Below, piece after piece: positions 43,429 to 55,931 of a stretch of DNA of 64,000 nt. The stretch comes from Prunus persica (lineage: Eukaryota > Streptophyta > Magnoliopsida > Rosales > Rosaceae): assembly GCF_000346465.2 (NCBI RefSeq), contig NC_034016.1, positions 4,478,935 to 4,542,934 on the forward strand, in the 5' to 3' direction. A program made the translations under genes and the position numbers. Below the pieces are notes generated by a model, which did not search any database, was not told where the DNA came from, and worked only from the letters and a program-made list of their open reading frames with translations. Numbering within the stretch: the first letter of the stretch is position 1; every line of letters begins with the position of its first letter.

Positions 43429-46400
43429 ATGGCGGATGCGGTATCGGCACCGGCGGCTCAACCCGTATCCCCGGCGGCGCAACAGCCACCTGTGGCGGCT
43501 CCGGCCCCGACTCCGGCGGGTTTCGGCAACGTGTCGTTGTACGTGGGCGATCTGGACCCCACTGTCAACGAAGCGCAGCTGATCGATCTGTTCGGCCAAG
43601 TGGGCGGCGTCGTTTCGGTTAGGGTTTGTAGGGATCAAAGCCGAATGCAATCGCTTGGCTACGCCTACGTCAATTATAGCAATACGCAAGAGGGTTCGTA
43701 TTTTCCACAAATCGCTTTTTGATCATATGTGCTCTGTTTTCTGATTTTTGTAATTTTGTATTTGGTGAATCTCATTAGTTTATTATTAGTATTTGTTTTT
43801 TGTTTTTATCGATGTGTTTGGGATTTTTGTTGGAATAATAAAAATGGTTCTGTGATCGCATTGTTTATTTTGGCCATTAGAAAAATGCAGACTTTTGAAA
43901 GTACTATTTTATTTTGTCCTTTCTTGGTTGCTACGCAACAGAGGAAGGAAGCATTGGTAAACAGAGTTGTGCAGGAAAAAACAGAGTGTTTGGTTTTTTT
44001 TAAGGATTGAATGGATTCTGAATCTGTTGTGCACGTGTATATTACCAATGTAATTATTGAACATATCAATGTCGACCATCTTTATAAAAAAAATTATTTC
44101 TGTCTGGGAATTAATTAATATGTGTAATGTTGGCTTTATTTGGTTTCAAGTTTGCGTTGTATGCCTCGTTTTTAGTTCACCATCTTTCTGTTTCTGTGTT
44201 TTAGTTTTAATTCTGCAATGGACTTACTTGATAGGGAATTCATCGATGCTTCCTTAATTTTATTTTAAGGAATATACTGAATGTGCCTATGCAAGTACAT
44301 TTATATGGTATTGTGCAATTCAGAATGGAATACTTAGCAAATAGCTTTAGCAATTGCAGTACTTGTTATTTGTTTATCTGTGATGTATGAAATTTGTAGT
44401 TCCTGATTTTGATTTTGAACTTTTGCAGCTGCTAATGCACTGGAGATTTTGAATTTCGCTCCTATCAATGGGAAACCCATTAGGATTATGTATTCCCATC
44501 GTGATCCAAGTATTCGGAAGAGCGGAAGGGCAAATGTCTTTATCAAGAACCTGGACAAATCTATTGATAACAAGGCATTGCTTGACACTTTTGCTTCCTT
44601 TGGCACTGTACTTTCTTGCAAGGTTGCAGTTGATGGCCATGGTCAATCGAAAGGGTATGGTTTCGTACAGTATGACAAGGACGAATCTGCACAGCAAGCA
44701 ATCAAACGGCTGAATTCAATGCTGATAAATGGTAAACAGGTGTATGTTGGACTGTTTCAAAGAGGCCAGGAAAGGAATCGGCCAAATGGATCACCACATT
44801 TCACTAATGTTTATGTGAAAAATTTGTCTGAGACAACTACAGAAGACGACCTCAAGAAACTTTTTGCCGAGCATGGCAACATAACTAGTGCAATTGTTAT
44901 GAGGGATGCTGCTGGAAAGTCTCGATGTTTTGGTTTTGTTAACTTCGAGAAGCCAGACGCAGCAGCTGCTGCAATTGATAAGTTGAATGGGACCACCTTT
45001 AGTGGTGACAAGGTTTTGTTTGTTGGGAGGGCTCAAAGGAAATCAGAGAGGGAGGCGGAGTTGAGAGCTAAGTTTGAACAGGAAAGACTCAGTAGATTTG
45101 AGAAGCTACAAGGTGCTAACTTATATCTGAAAAATCTTGATGATACAATAACTGATGAAAAACTAAAGGAGCTATTTTCTGAATTTGGAACAATAACATC
45201 ATGCAAGGTATATCTTATTTCAACTTAACTACTGGTTTGTTTTTCCTGCTTATGTCTCCTTTGCAGGTTCTTTTTAAACATTAGCTACAGTTATCATTTG
45301 GAACCTCAAGGTAACCAAGAATTAAAAAAAGCATTGTTAATTTTCTTTATTTTTTCAAGGTCATGCTTGATCACCAAGGGACAAGCAAGGGTTCTGGATT
45401 TGTTGCCTTCTCTACTCCAGAGGAAGCCAATAAAGCTGTAAGCTATTGATATGTTAAATCCTTGGCACATTCCATAATGCACCTTTCCATAATGCACCTT
45501 TTGCCCCCCTTTTTCTGTGTGTTATGTATGCATGCATAATCTCTTTTTCCCTTCTTCAGTTGACTGAAATGAATGGTAAGATGCTTGGACGGAAGCCACT
45601 GTACGTTGCTGTAGCCCAACGCAAAGAAGAGAGAAAGGCTCGATTACAGGTAGTTTTCTTCATTGGTTTTTGGAAACTGTAATCTCTTGGTAATATTGGA
45701 TTATGCATGTAGGTTCTCATGAGGACTTTTAACTGTGTAATTTTACATGCCACCAATATGTAGTATTTCTGTATAGTGTCAAGGCTTTTGATTACCAAGG
45801 AAAAGTGGGTGTGTATGTACTTATTGAGTCTGATAGTATTTTACATTTAGTGTGTGCTTTATAGAAAGAGTTGGTTTCCTTTTCTGCAGCTGGTTAATTC
45901 CAATTTACAGTGCAGGAATGCCATCCTATGTCTAGCTATTGTGTTCAGGACTAGAAGTCTGTTGATTTAGTCTGAGCATTTACATTTTTTTTTTTCTACT
46001 AGCTCTGGTGAACCCAGATATTGGTCGGTCTGCATGGGTTCTCTTCTTATTTTGCTTCTCGGTTGTCACTCATTCTCATTATTCCAACGAAGCATTACAA
46101 AGGTGACCTTTCTCATTTGTTTCAGGCACGCTTTGCCCAAATCCGAGCACCAGGTGGAATGACACCATTGCCATCGGGAATTCCTGGATATCATCCTGGG
46201 GCACCTAGGCTTGCCCCTCAACAACTTTATTTTGGTCAAGGTACTCCTGGCCTTCTTCCCCCACAGCCTGCAGGTTATGGCTTCCAGCAGCAGCTCTTGC
46301 CTGGTATGCGTCCGGGTGTTGCTCCAAACTTTATTATGCCATACCACCTTCAGAGGCAAGGTCAACATGGGCAGCGAATGGGGGTACGGCGAGGTGGGAA

Positions 46401-47273
46401 CTTTCAGCAGGTGCAGCAGCAGCAGCAGCAGGTACAATAATTTCCTGATTTAGCTTAGCAGTTTTCTTTTCATTCTACCTCTGGTACCTGAACTCATCAC
46501 CACATGAATTTACTATACCATCAATGTTATGTGTTTGCATAATTTAATTATAATGACAGTATTATGTGAGTTAGCAATAGGTATAACTATGCCACCTGCT
46601 CCATTGCTATTATTAACTTTATTTTGAAATTTCACTCTGGGTGTGCTATTACTTTTCTGTTTTTTTCATTCAGCTACTGCACCGTAACTCCAACCAAGGC
46701 TTGAGATACATGGGCAACGCACGGAATGGAGTGGATCCATCTGTCACTCCTCAAGGTATTGTGGGTCCAATAATGCCTTTGCCCTTTGACGGTTCAGGGA
46801 TGCCTGTGACTCCTAATGATAGCCAGCGTTCTGGGCCGTTGCCGATGTCAACACTTGCTTCAGCTTTAGCTTCTGCTACCCCAGAGAATCAGCGCTTGGT
46901 ATGTTTTTTGTCCCTCTTATTATGCGCACAACTTATATTGATATTCTGTTTTTAAGGGTTGTGCATGATTTTATTCTAGACTTCTAGAGGGAAAGGAGAA
47001 CACAAGAACAATATTATTGAAGTTATTCCACTGTCTTAAAACTTGCAGATGCTGGGTGAGCAGCTATATCCACTTGTTGAGCGTATTGAGCCGGAACACA
47101 CTGCTAAGGTGACTGGGATGTTGCTGGAGATGGACCAAACGGAGGTTCTCCATCTCATCGAGTCTCCGGATGCCTTAAAGGATAAGGTAGCTGAGGCAAT
47201 GGATGTCCTTCGTAAGGCTGCAACAAAGTCTGAAGTTGCTGATCAGCTTAACTCGTTGGATCTCAACGAGTGA
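43429..47273 (+). CDS. PAB: Cytoplasmic poly(A)-binding protein
   Basis: Seven exons: 43429-43693, 44429-45207, 45360-45437, 45560-45649, 46126-46431, 46674-46898 and 47049-47273 (1968 nt, 655 aa), with all introns GT-AG and in frame. It binds mRNA poly(A) tails and links them to translation initiation and deadenylation. A Pro/Ala-rich start precedes four RRMs whose RNP motifs are visible: [45 protein letters not shown] and NLYLKNL/GSGFVAF. A Pro/Gln/Gly-rich linker follows, then the C-terminal MLLE domain ([32 protein letters not shown]). Length and layout fit the broadly expressed Arabidopsis PAB2/PAB4/PAB8 class; which member is not decided. The CAG run in exon 5 encodes poly-Gln. The gene appears intact. 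Confidence 0.96.
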
Positions 47274-47585
47274 ATCTCTCCTTATTCATCACTAATTTTG
47301 CGCACTGGGTCCTTTTTTCGCTGGCCCAAATGACTTGCCATTTTTTTTTGGACAAAAATGACTTGCCATTAGTACTGGGATTTTTAAGACAAGAATATTT
47401 TGCTACGATCTGGTTTATTTAGCCGGGTTTTATTTTATGTGGCAACTCAAATGCCTGAAACTTTTACGTTTGTAACTTTGCAGACCTAAGGTTGCTAGGA
47501 TTTTGATCGGCATCATTCATTTTTTATGGACTTATTATGACATTTTTCTATTTAGGATTTGATTTGAGATTTTTGCTGGATTATT

Positions 47586-47586
<1 letters not shown>

Positions 47587-47667
<81 letters not shown>
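47587..47667. repeat. (CT)n microsatellite
   Basis: About 80 bp of almost pure CT dinucleotide, interrupted by single CC and CG steps, 310 bp downstream of the PABP stop codon. Confidence 0.95.
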
Positions 47668-47670
<3 letters not shown>

Positions 47671-48220
47671 TTTTTCTTTATTTGTTGTATAGTACAGTTT
47701 TGGGATGGAGGATTTTGCCAATTTGATCCCTTGCGACTTAATTGAAGAATTTGCAAAATTTATGTTGTGCCTACCAGATTTAAAGCATAGTTGAGACAAA
47801 ATATGTTCCTTCATTTTTGGTCTGAGTAATGGGATTTCATATCTCTCACCTACTTTTGTGTGAAATGCAGAAGTAAATATAAAATATAAAAATAAGTAAT
47901 ATAATAATGGTTTGTATAATTGCATTGTCTAATTTCTTTAAAGTGGTCGACTTTTTTCATGAGGCAAATGGATACACAACATGACACTTAAGTTGTTATA
48001 TTACAATTCTGCCTACTTCCCTTGCATATTCCAATGGAAATATTCTTATTAGAGATAGATAATATTTAACAATGGGGCTTGCCCCCGCCTTGTAATAAAA
48101 AAGAAAAAACAAAAAAAAAAATTTATTTAACAATGGGTGCATCTCCAAGGATATAGGCAAAAGAGTAGGCAATAACATTAGATTTTCCCTCCTCCAAGGG
48201 AGTAGGCAAAGGATACCTAC
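47668..48220. other. Intergenic interval downstream of PABP
   Basis: No gene. An imperfect local repeat, TTTAACAATGGG (48067 and 48127), is present. The interval ends at the hAT-type element target site. Confidence 0.4.
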
Positions 48221-51200
48221 TAGGCGTGGGCACAATCCAAATTGGATCAGTTTCACTTAAAAACTATGGCCGAATCAATTACAAAATATAATTGTTTAGT
48301 TTGGTTCGGTTTTGAAAAAAGTCATGATGAAAATCGAATCAAACCAAACTAATTTAAGACCGTTGGGTTCGGCCAATTTGGGAATAATCCCAATTCTCAT
48401 TCCTTTTGCATTTTCTTAGCATTGTTAGCCCAATTACAACCAACATGTAATGACCCAAACCTAAAATTCATATTTAATTAGTAATTTATTTTGCGGAAAT
48501 ACAATTTTGCCCTTGGAATAAATTATGAATGCAAAGTTGACTTTTTGACCGAAAAGGAATTTGACAATTTCACATACACCGTTGTGTAGAGCACAACGAC
48601 ACGAGTTCATAAACACGAAGTGAACTCGAATCGGAGCTTTAACGAAAAACATACGATTAAAATATCACGAAGAGCAAAACGGTAATTTGGAAAATCAGAA
48701 TTTTTATAAAAACCTCAGCTTTCTCTCTCTCTCTCTCTTTCTCTCTCACTGCGAGCTCTCCCCCTTCTATGTTTTTTTTTCCTCCAGCCGTCGCACTTCG
48801 AACGTCCATAACTCCCTCCACCGACCACCTTTGCCCCTGCCGTTAGCGCCAACAGAACCGGCTCGGTTCCGTCTTCAAGGCCCGACCACTCTCTGCTGCC
48901 AGCCGTCGCTGTAGTCGCCGGAATCCGTCCAAAAACGAGTCGGTTTTGTCAAAACTTCCAACCGTTCGTTCTCCTTCAATTCTCCTCCAAATTTGTCGAG
49001 TAAGGTATGGATTTCTACCTATTTTCCATGCTCTAGCTGATGGTTGGGTAGGTTTGCATTGATTTTCACCGTAGCTAGCTCAGTTTTCAAATTGGACATT
49101 CGGCCAACTTTCGGCCTCCGTGTTCAGCCACTTCCGGTCAGTTTTTGGGGTTGGTCCAAGAACAAAAGTGGTTCCAAATATGGTGTTATACCTAGGATAG
49201 AATTTTGGAGCCTTGGTTTTGAGATTTTCCGGCAATGCGTTATCGCTTTGGACACCCATCGCTGCCGGCGCGTGCGGCGGCGCGTGGGCGAGGGTGGTGC
49301 AGTGACACTGTGTTCTGATGCAATCCTTAGGTCGTCACGAGCGCATAGGAATTCGCGGATCTCAATTTGGATACCGTTTGAGACTCGAACGGATTTTTCA
49401 TATTGTGCGATTATCGGGTTCAATACTGTTGAGCCATTGGATCGTAATCAATTTCAGATAAGTTGTTCTAGATAATCTTAGAAACGTGTAGGATTCGACG
49501 GATCGTGAATCAGAGTCCCGGATACTCCGAAAACGTGAACCCTAGGGCTAGGGTTTAGAAATTATGTGGTTACACGATCGTGATTACTCCGACCGTCCGA
49601 TCGACACCAATACCCTCGGGACATGTGTCGTAGATATATTGGACCTTCTAGCGGCATCCAGATCATATTGTGAGGTCATGGACCCGTGGGGTCCCAAATT
49701 GACTTTTTGGACTTTAGTGCTTTTTGAGTCCCAAGATACTGCTAAACTATCCCACGTGGAAGGAAAGCTGTTATGGGCATAGGGATAACTTTAAATTGAT
49801 GCACGTACGTTTAGGAGCCGGGGGTAGGGTTTTTAATTTACTACTATATTGTATTAATAGAATATTATAGGCATTGAATCAGGCACCCAGGTACCAGTTG
49901 ACCCGCAGGAGGGACCTTCAAGAGGTCCAACGAGCTTGGACTATCAGTGAGTGGACTCTTTATTTTTATAAATGAATTTAAGCAGTTCAATTTCAGTTAT
50001 AAGCTGTTTTATGCTGTTAAATATTTTATGTTGCATGTTGCCGAGTAAAATTTCCTTTAAAGAATATAGGAACAGATATTCTCGTTCATTATCAGATAAA
50101 TGGCAGCAGAATTTTAAAAGTTACATAAAGTTAATTATTCATAAGATTTTCTTCAGAAACTTTATATTTTCTTAAACCACTTTGTACCCAGATATTAAAT
50201 GTTGCCTTCAGATTATATTTGTTGCCTTCGGTTTAGTCAGCATGCTAGACAGTTGCCCCACGAGTTCCTTGGTACTCGAACTCGTGTGGAGCGAGTATTG
50301 TAGATAAAGGTGGACTACGGTTCCCTGAATCCTGCGAGTTGAGGCTCGGATCGACTTCGTGTCACTGAGACCTGCGAGTATGTGTCACACATGGTGATGC
50401 AAGGAATTGACGGATATAAGGAATTGACGGAAATAAGGGTACACCTAGGTGATAGTTTTAAACTATTTTCAAATGTATATAATTATATACATGCATTGAT
50501 TTCAGAAATAGAGAAAATAAGCTAGTTTGTATAACTATTTTTAAAGTGGGGTTAGTATGTTCTTATACTATTTTCTCAACTTTGTTTTTGGGTCCACTCA
50601 CCCTTATTGTTGTTTTGCGCCCCCAGGCAGTAGACGTGCACAAGAATCCACCACCGGGCCACTTCCCATCTTCCGCATCTCTCTTCTGATGTAGGATTTT
50701 GTTTTGTAAACAGATTCACTCTTTTGTAAATTTAGTAGTCGCTCTGATGTTTTGCCCTAGACTGAGATTTGAACTGTTGGAATGTATATATACATACGCT
50801 GGCAGTTGGTTGTATATATATACGTGTTTTGACAGGTGTAAATATTTTGGTATTGAGCTAGTTACAAGGGAAACTCTGCCGGTTTTTTGGTAGAAGTTCA
50901 CCTTATTATTTTTCTCGTGTTTTGTAGAGAAGGGCAAATAGGTCATTTGTGCCCGACATTCGCCAGGTGTCGGACACGCACAGGGTCTGGTTCGGATTCC
51001 AAAGCGGAATTTGGATCGGGTCCTGTCACAACAAATTCACAACTTGCTCTACTTGAATCATTTTCTAGGGTACAAAACTATCCTGAAGCTCAACATGTCA
51101 AAATTAAATTTCAATACCTAATATAGCTCAATTCAAATATCCATATATAGTTATTACCTAAGTAAAGTATTACACATGTAAAATAAAATATTAATAATAA

Positions 51201-51384
51201 ATATACACATAAACAATCCGGTTTGATTTAGGCTGGTTTACAAAGCTCAAAACCAAACCATATACCATATGGTTTGGTTTTTAAACTGTTTGACTTTTTT
51301 CTTAGTCAAAACCAAATCAAACCGATAATTACTGTTTGAATCGGCTGGTTTTAAAAGTTCAGCCAGATTGATGCCCACCCCCTA
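48221..51384. mobile_element. hAT-type element interrupted by a solo LTR
   Basis: The ends are TAGGCGTGGGCAC at 48221 and, on the minus strand, TAGGGGGTGGGCAT at 51384. The flanks are ATACCTAC (48213-48220) and ATACCTCT (51385-51392), an 8 bp duplication with two substitutions. Removing the inserted solo LTR and its duplicated CAACA leaves about 576 bp. That is close to the 566 bp of the intact relative at 54793-55358, which has the same end sequence and AACCAAACC/GGTTTGGTT-rich interior. It has no transposase and so is a non-autonomous copy. Confidence 0.8.
48446..51028. mobile_element. Solo LTR of about 2.6 kb
   Basis: Starts TGTAATGACCC, ends GGGTCCTGTCA, and is flanked by exact CAACA on both sides (48441-48445 and 51029-51033). 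TG...CA ends plus a 5 bp duplication without a second LTR, primer site or coding interior fit a solo LTR left by recombination between the two LTRs. The first part contains a CT-rich stretch and GC-richer text with many CCG and GCC triplets (48720-49400) that resembles a leader-exon region. Frames there, for example 49044-49475, show no recognisable protein. Length and ends recall LTRs of plant chromoviruses, which is an inference. Confidence 0.75.
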
Positions 51385-51392
51385 ATACCTCT

Positions 51393-52180
51393 CCCAACAA
51401 GCCATTATTACCGACTTCAAATGAAAGAGGTATATTTGACCCCATATACTTGTTTATTATAAAATACAATTTCCTTTTTTTGTGTGGTAGTAATTTCTTT
51501 CTACCAATTCTTTTATTGGGCCCCACATAATACAATATTAACGGTGGAATTGAATTGCCTAGTCCATTGGAGAGAGCAACTTTTTTCAAGAGGTAATAGG
51601 CAACACGCCACATCATTCTGTATAATACAATTTTGCCTATTCATTTGCGTACTCCCTTAGAGATGCTTAGTGGCTGCACGGGTGGTTAGCATGAGATTTG
51701 TTAGAAAGTGTCCTATTCTAAGGACAAAAATGTCGATTTCTATGAGAGTTTATAATTTCTTTGAAATATATAGTTCTAGGATTTTGTATATATAGAAACC
51801 TTTCAACATTCTGTGTTCATATATAGAAACGTGTTCATTCAGTATGAATTACATCGATCGAAGAGGGTGGAAGAAAATGAGAGGGAAATGAAAGAGGGAT
51901 CGAGGGAGATGGAGCATTATTTGCTCGCACTATAACTTGAATAGAGATCATCCATCCCAACATTAACACCTTAAGGACTCTAAGGACCTGTGCATACATG
52001 CACGCATGCTTTGCCCTTTTCCATACATGGTTGTTTTAATCAGAAAGTGAGCAGATAACAAACACAATTCCCTTTCCATAAATGGCTGTTTGAATCAGAA
52101 AACGATAGTATGTTGCCATATCAAACTACAATTTAGTATATAAACCATATTTACCAATTGGCGCTGATCTTTGTTCAAGA
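51393..52180. other. Intergenic interval
   Basis: No gene recognised. The right end should contain the 3' untranslated region of the minus-strand gene at 52181-54369. Confidence 0.4.
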
Positions 52181-54369
52181 TCAAGACCTATCCAGGTGCA
52201 AGAAATCAGGATGGATGTCATCTTCTACCGTCTCATCATCGTTTGCGAATACCGTCTCGTAGTTTGTCACTGTCTTATTGATTTCATTGCTCCATTGGCC
52301 TGCAGTATCTGCATCCTCTCTCCTACTAATGCGTGGCAGGTCATAATCATCACTCTCATCTGGGGTTACGTAGTCATTCCATTTGGAAGCTCCACTAAGT
52401 ATAGTCTTTGTTTCCTGACCTGCTCTTGGTTCCAGCTCATCTCTCATTACAAAATCTCTCCATTTTGAAGTCTCCTTGGTGATTGCTAGCTCGCACTTCA
52501 TCTGCTCCTCATCTGCCAGTCATAATACATTAAAACAAATTCCTGAATTTGCTACACCTTAATTGGTGTTTAAAGTTTCCCAATCCCTATCATTGCTGGA
52601 CATCGAGAGAGGCTCATGTAGCCTAGTATTAGTTCTATTCGAAATCCACCAATCTGCAAAGCGGGCACAACTTTGAAACTGGGGCCCCCCGGCCGGCCGA
52701 ACCCTACATACGAAGGTACCTTTGGGGGTTTTTTACCTCAGACCAAATGGGAGCAAACCATGGACCTGACCGTTCCAACTAAACCCCCGTTGGTAGTATT
52801 AGTTCTGTTCTTTGCTAGTAAAAATGCATCAACTCATCCTACCGGAGCATGAGTGGACTTGGAAACTTGTAAAATGGGTCCAGGACTTGGAATGTGGGCG
52901 AAAGTGTACATGATAGTTATGTGGAATGGAAAGAAAAGGCAATGAGTTCAAATGTTGTCAAATCGTAATTACTGTTTTTGTGAAGAAACAAAACTAAATT
53001 GCTTATAAGTTCCAATCTTGGGAAACTATGACATACTACTAGTTTCTATTTCCAGGAAATAGTTGTAGCATACTATCAAAAAACTAGCAGCAGACATGTC
53101 ATCGTCTTTATTATTCTATTAATCACAGCAAGAACATCTTTAGATCATTCAACTTCATTTTAGTATATTCTGGACCAAAAGCAAACTTAAGTTTAGCGAT
53201 TTCTGTTCCAAAAATTGTATTGTTTTTCATTTATTCTTAAGAAAAATTTTGTTAGAATAAAGAATCAACAATGAAGACTAAAAAGAAGGTAGAACCTACA
53301 AGAAAGTACGAAACCATATTAACATATATACAAGTTTTTATTATCTTGGCCATTATCTACAGGCAGTAACATTCAACTTTTGTATCCGTGTATCAATTTC
53401 AACAAACCATCAAAGGGCCCTGAAATTAACTGTTCCAATAGAATAGTGAAAACCCCGAAAACAAGACGAACATCAAACAATGCGAATAAAGAAAAAAATG
53501 GAAAGCCAATTACCCCAAAGCAAGCTTGACGACAACACCACTATGTATTAGCATTTATACCACCAGATAAGAAGGTACAAGAAATAAGCCTAATTATCAT
53601 GTAAAGCAACAAAGAAATAGAACAAAGTTACCTGCTGGGGAGACAACATGTTTGTTGAAATTCCTCTTAGAGAAAACTGATTTGTGATTGTGATGTTTAT
53701 CCGCATCTCCTTTTCTTGTATCTGACCAACAGCCATATTTGTTGAGCTTTCGTTTCTTGGGCAACTCTGCCGGAAACTCTGTTACAATCTCATGCTCAAA
53801 ACCAACCCCTACACAAAAACCAATCAAACACACAAATACATTAACATCCTCCTATTTCTTATCCTCAATTTCAAATTTCAATCAAAACCCAAAACCAACA
53901 ATTACCACCTTCATCTTCTTCTTGCTTCAAGTTGGTGACCTGATCATCCTTAGAATCGAGGTATTCCGTCCAATCGGTTCGTCTCTTCTTTTGGGTCTTG
54001 TACGGACTAGTGGAAGAAGCAAGTGCAGGCTGTTGCTGCTGCTGCTGTTGTTGTTGACGGGGCATGTTGGAGGACTGGACGAAGAGGCGAAGATCCTTGG
54101 CCATGGGACCTTGAGCAAACACTTGGCGTACAGACTGCTTTTGATTGCAGACTACGCATGTCCACTTGTTACTTTTGCTGCTCTGCTTCCTCTGCTTCAC
54201 CTACAATTTAATTTCCATTCATCACCAAACAACGCCAACAAGATTCAGATTCAAATGCTCATATATATATATACCGACATATATTACATGTGTATATACA
54301 ATTAATAGTATTATATACCTGCATGGTGGAGCATTGGCAGCACTGAACTGCAATGAAGATGGCGGACAT
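52181..54369 (-). CDS. MRN complex-interacting protein (MRNIP)-like
   Basis: Four exons on the minus strand: 54369-54319, 54200-53909, 53808-53632 and 52512-52181 (852 nt, 283 aa), with frame preserved across three GT-AG introns. The start MSAIFIAVQCCQC, followed by VKQRK...KWTCVVCNQKQSVRQVFAQG, has two Cys-x-x-Cys pairs that form a short zinc ribbon. This is the hallmark of the MRNIP/UPF0544 family, whose human member binds the MRE11-RAD50-NBS1 DNA-repair complex. The rest is low-complexity: a poly-Gln run (CAG/CAA), a basic KKRR segment that may be a nuclear signal, and two repeated SKWRDFV/SKWNDYV motifs near the C terminus. A plant role in DNA repair is inferred from family membership only. 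Its last intron holds a SINE-like insertion. Confidence 0.85.
52637..52793 (-). mobile_element. SINE-like insertion in an intron
   Basis: 157 bp flanked by the exact 13 bp repeat TAGTATTAGTTCT (52624-52636 and 52794-52806). Variable, longer duplications such as this are typical of LINE-driven retroposition. On the minus strand it carries GGGTTCGGCC, resembling a Pol III B box, about 90 bp inside. The A box is weak and no clear tail is seen, so the SINE call is provisional. Confidence 0.5.
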
Positions 54370-54792
54370 TTTCTTTTCACCCTCTCTCTCCCTCTCCGCT
54401 TCCGGCGTTCACAAGTAAATGTGGGATTTTGATATTTCTGAACATTCTGGAAGCGATATATTATTTGGGGCTTGGTTTGGGCGCCAAATTTTGGGGTTTC
54501 GGGGATTTCATGGGATTTTAAATATTTGCTTTTATAACAAAAGTCATTTTGGTCTGTGTACTTTACCTTATTACCATTTTCGTCCCCATAATTTCAATTT
54601 TGTCACTTTTATGTTTATAATTTTAGACACGTTATAAATTTTATCAAATTCCTTTTAATTTTATCCAAAACTTCATACAAGATACCCCTTTATATCAGCA
54701 ACGCATAGTAAAAACATCTCGAAATTGGAGTGAAATTTAGACGTGTGCTAGAATTACGAAGATATCAAACAATAGGATTCAATTGCCATAAC

Positions 54793-55358
54793 TAGGGGTG
54801 GGCACTCAAACCGGCGAACCGGAAATCCGAGCCGAACCGCACTGAATCAAACCGGAAAAACACCGAGTTGACCAAAAAGTCAAAAACCGAACCGGACCGG
54901 TTTGGACCGGTTTCATGTCTTCAAAAACTGAACCGGGCCGAACCGAACCGGTGAAACTAAAAAAATATATAATTTCAATATATATTTATATTTAATGCTA
55001 TATTTTTAATTTCACTAAAAAAAACCTAATATTTATCCAAGTTCAATGTCAAAATATCTCTCTTTTCTCACTTTAATATTTATTTTTTATATGAAATTGA
55101 ATAATTTGTTAATTTTCAAGTAAAAAAATAATATTTCAGTTGAGAATTGTATTAAAAAATAATTTAAAAAAATAATTTTTATAATCCGGTTCAAAACCGA
55201 ACCGGAACCAGAATCGAATCGAAACCGGTTCAAATCGAACCGGGCAGTTTTTGAAATTTTTTTTATTAAAACCAAACCGAACCAAATCGGATAAATAGTA
55301 CCGAATCGATTCTAATTTTAGACAAAAATCGATCCAAACCGAACCGTGCCCACCCCTA
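54793..55358. mobile_element. Intact non-autonomous hAT-type element, 566 bp
   Basis: Perfect 13 bp ends TAGGGGTGGGCAC...GTGCCCACCCCTA are flanked by the exact 8 bp GCCATAAC (54785-54792 and 55359-55366), the hAT duplication size. The interior has many short AACCGAACCGG/CCGGTTTGGACC inverted phrases near both ends and an AT-rich middle. It shows no coding capacity. Confidence 0.92.
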
Positions 55359-55613
55359 GCCATAACTAAAACTACAGGAATAAAAATGAAAATCCCACAA
55401 ACTACTTGAACGAAAGTGAAAGGGAAAGTGACTTAATTTTTTATTTTTTTTAAAGGGCACTAAAATGGGCTGGCCGGCCCAAACCCAAAATTTCAAGGTT
55501 TGAGCGAAATTCCATTCTCATAGAAACAGGCGCTCAGGTGAGCTGCACTCACTGCCTTCTTCTGCTTCTTCTTCTTCTTCCTCTTCTCTCGCTCTTTCTC
55601 AATTGACGAGACG

Positions 55614-55866
55614 ATGTGGAGGAAGTCGCCGAGATTCTCGTCCAAGTTTCTAACATCCAAAAACTGACTCTACCTCTCTTCCATTTCCTCCTCGGCAGCC
55701 AACGACGTCGTTCGACACTCTCTCTCCCAATCCAACCCCTACGAATCCGAGCCCTTTCGGGGGCTACTGCTGTTGGTCTCGCTTCTGGGGCCACCAAAGC
55801 TTCTTCGCACTGGGCTGGCCTCCGCCATGGTCGCTGCTATTGGGAGCTCTCCAAAGCTCGCCCAAG
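55614..55866 (+). pseudogene. COX10: COX10 pseudogene, first exon
   Basis: ATG 55614 opens MWRKSPRFSS, matching the MWR-type start of plant COX10 (protoheme IX farnesyltransferase, heme O synthase of the mitochondrial inner membrane). TGA at 55665-55667 stops this frame. The frame shifted by two bases continues with a Ser/Leu/Arg-rich targeting-like stretch and ends SSHWAGLRHGRCYWELSKAR, the conserved COX10 segment before the first membrane span. A GT donor follows at 55867. The frameshift makes it non-functional. The expected next exon (the conserved stretch starting MLVVATSGTG) was not found. Further COX10 exons lie at 59223-59627, beyond an intervening PPR gene. Confidence 0.78.
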
Positions 55867-55931
55867 GTATCCATTTTCGTTTCTGTAAATTTGAAAATGG
55901 CATTTCTCGGTTTTTACATCCCACCATTTAC

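Noticed and set aside
49044..49475. 143-codon frame inside the solo LTR
   Set aside because: No recognisable domain, and it lies within a TG...CA element with a target duplication. Most likely chance coding in leader-like sequence.
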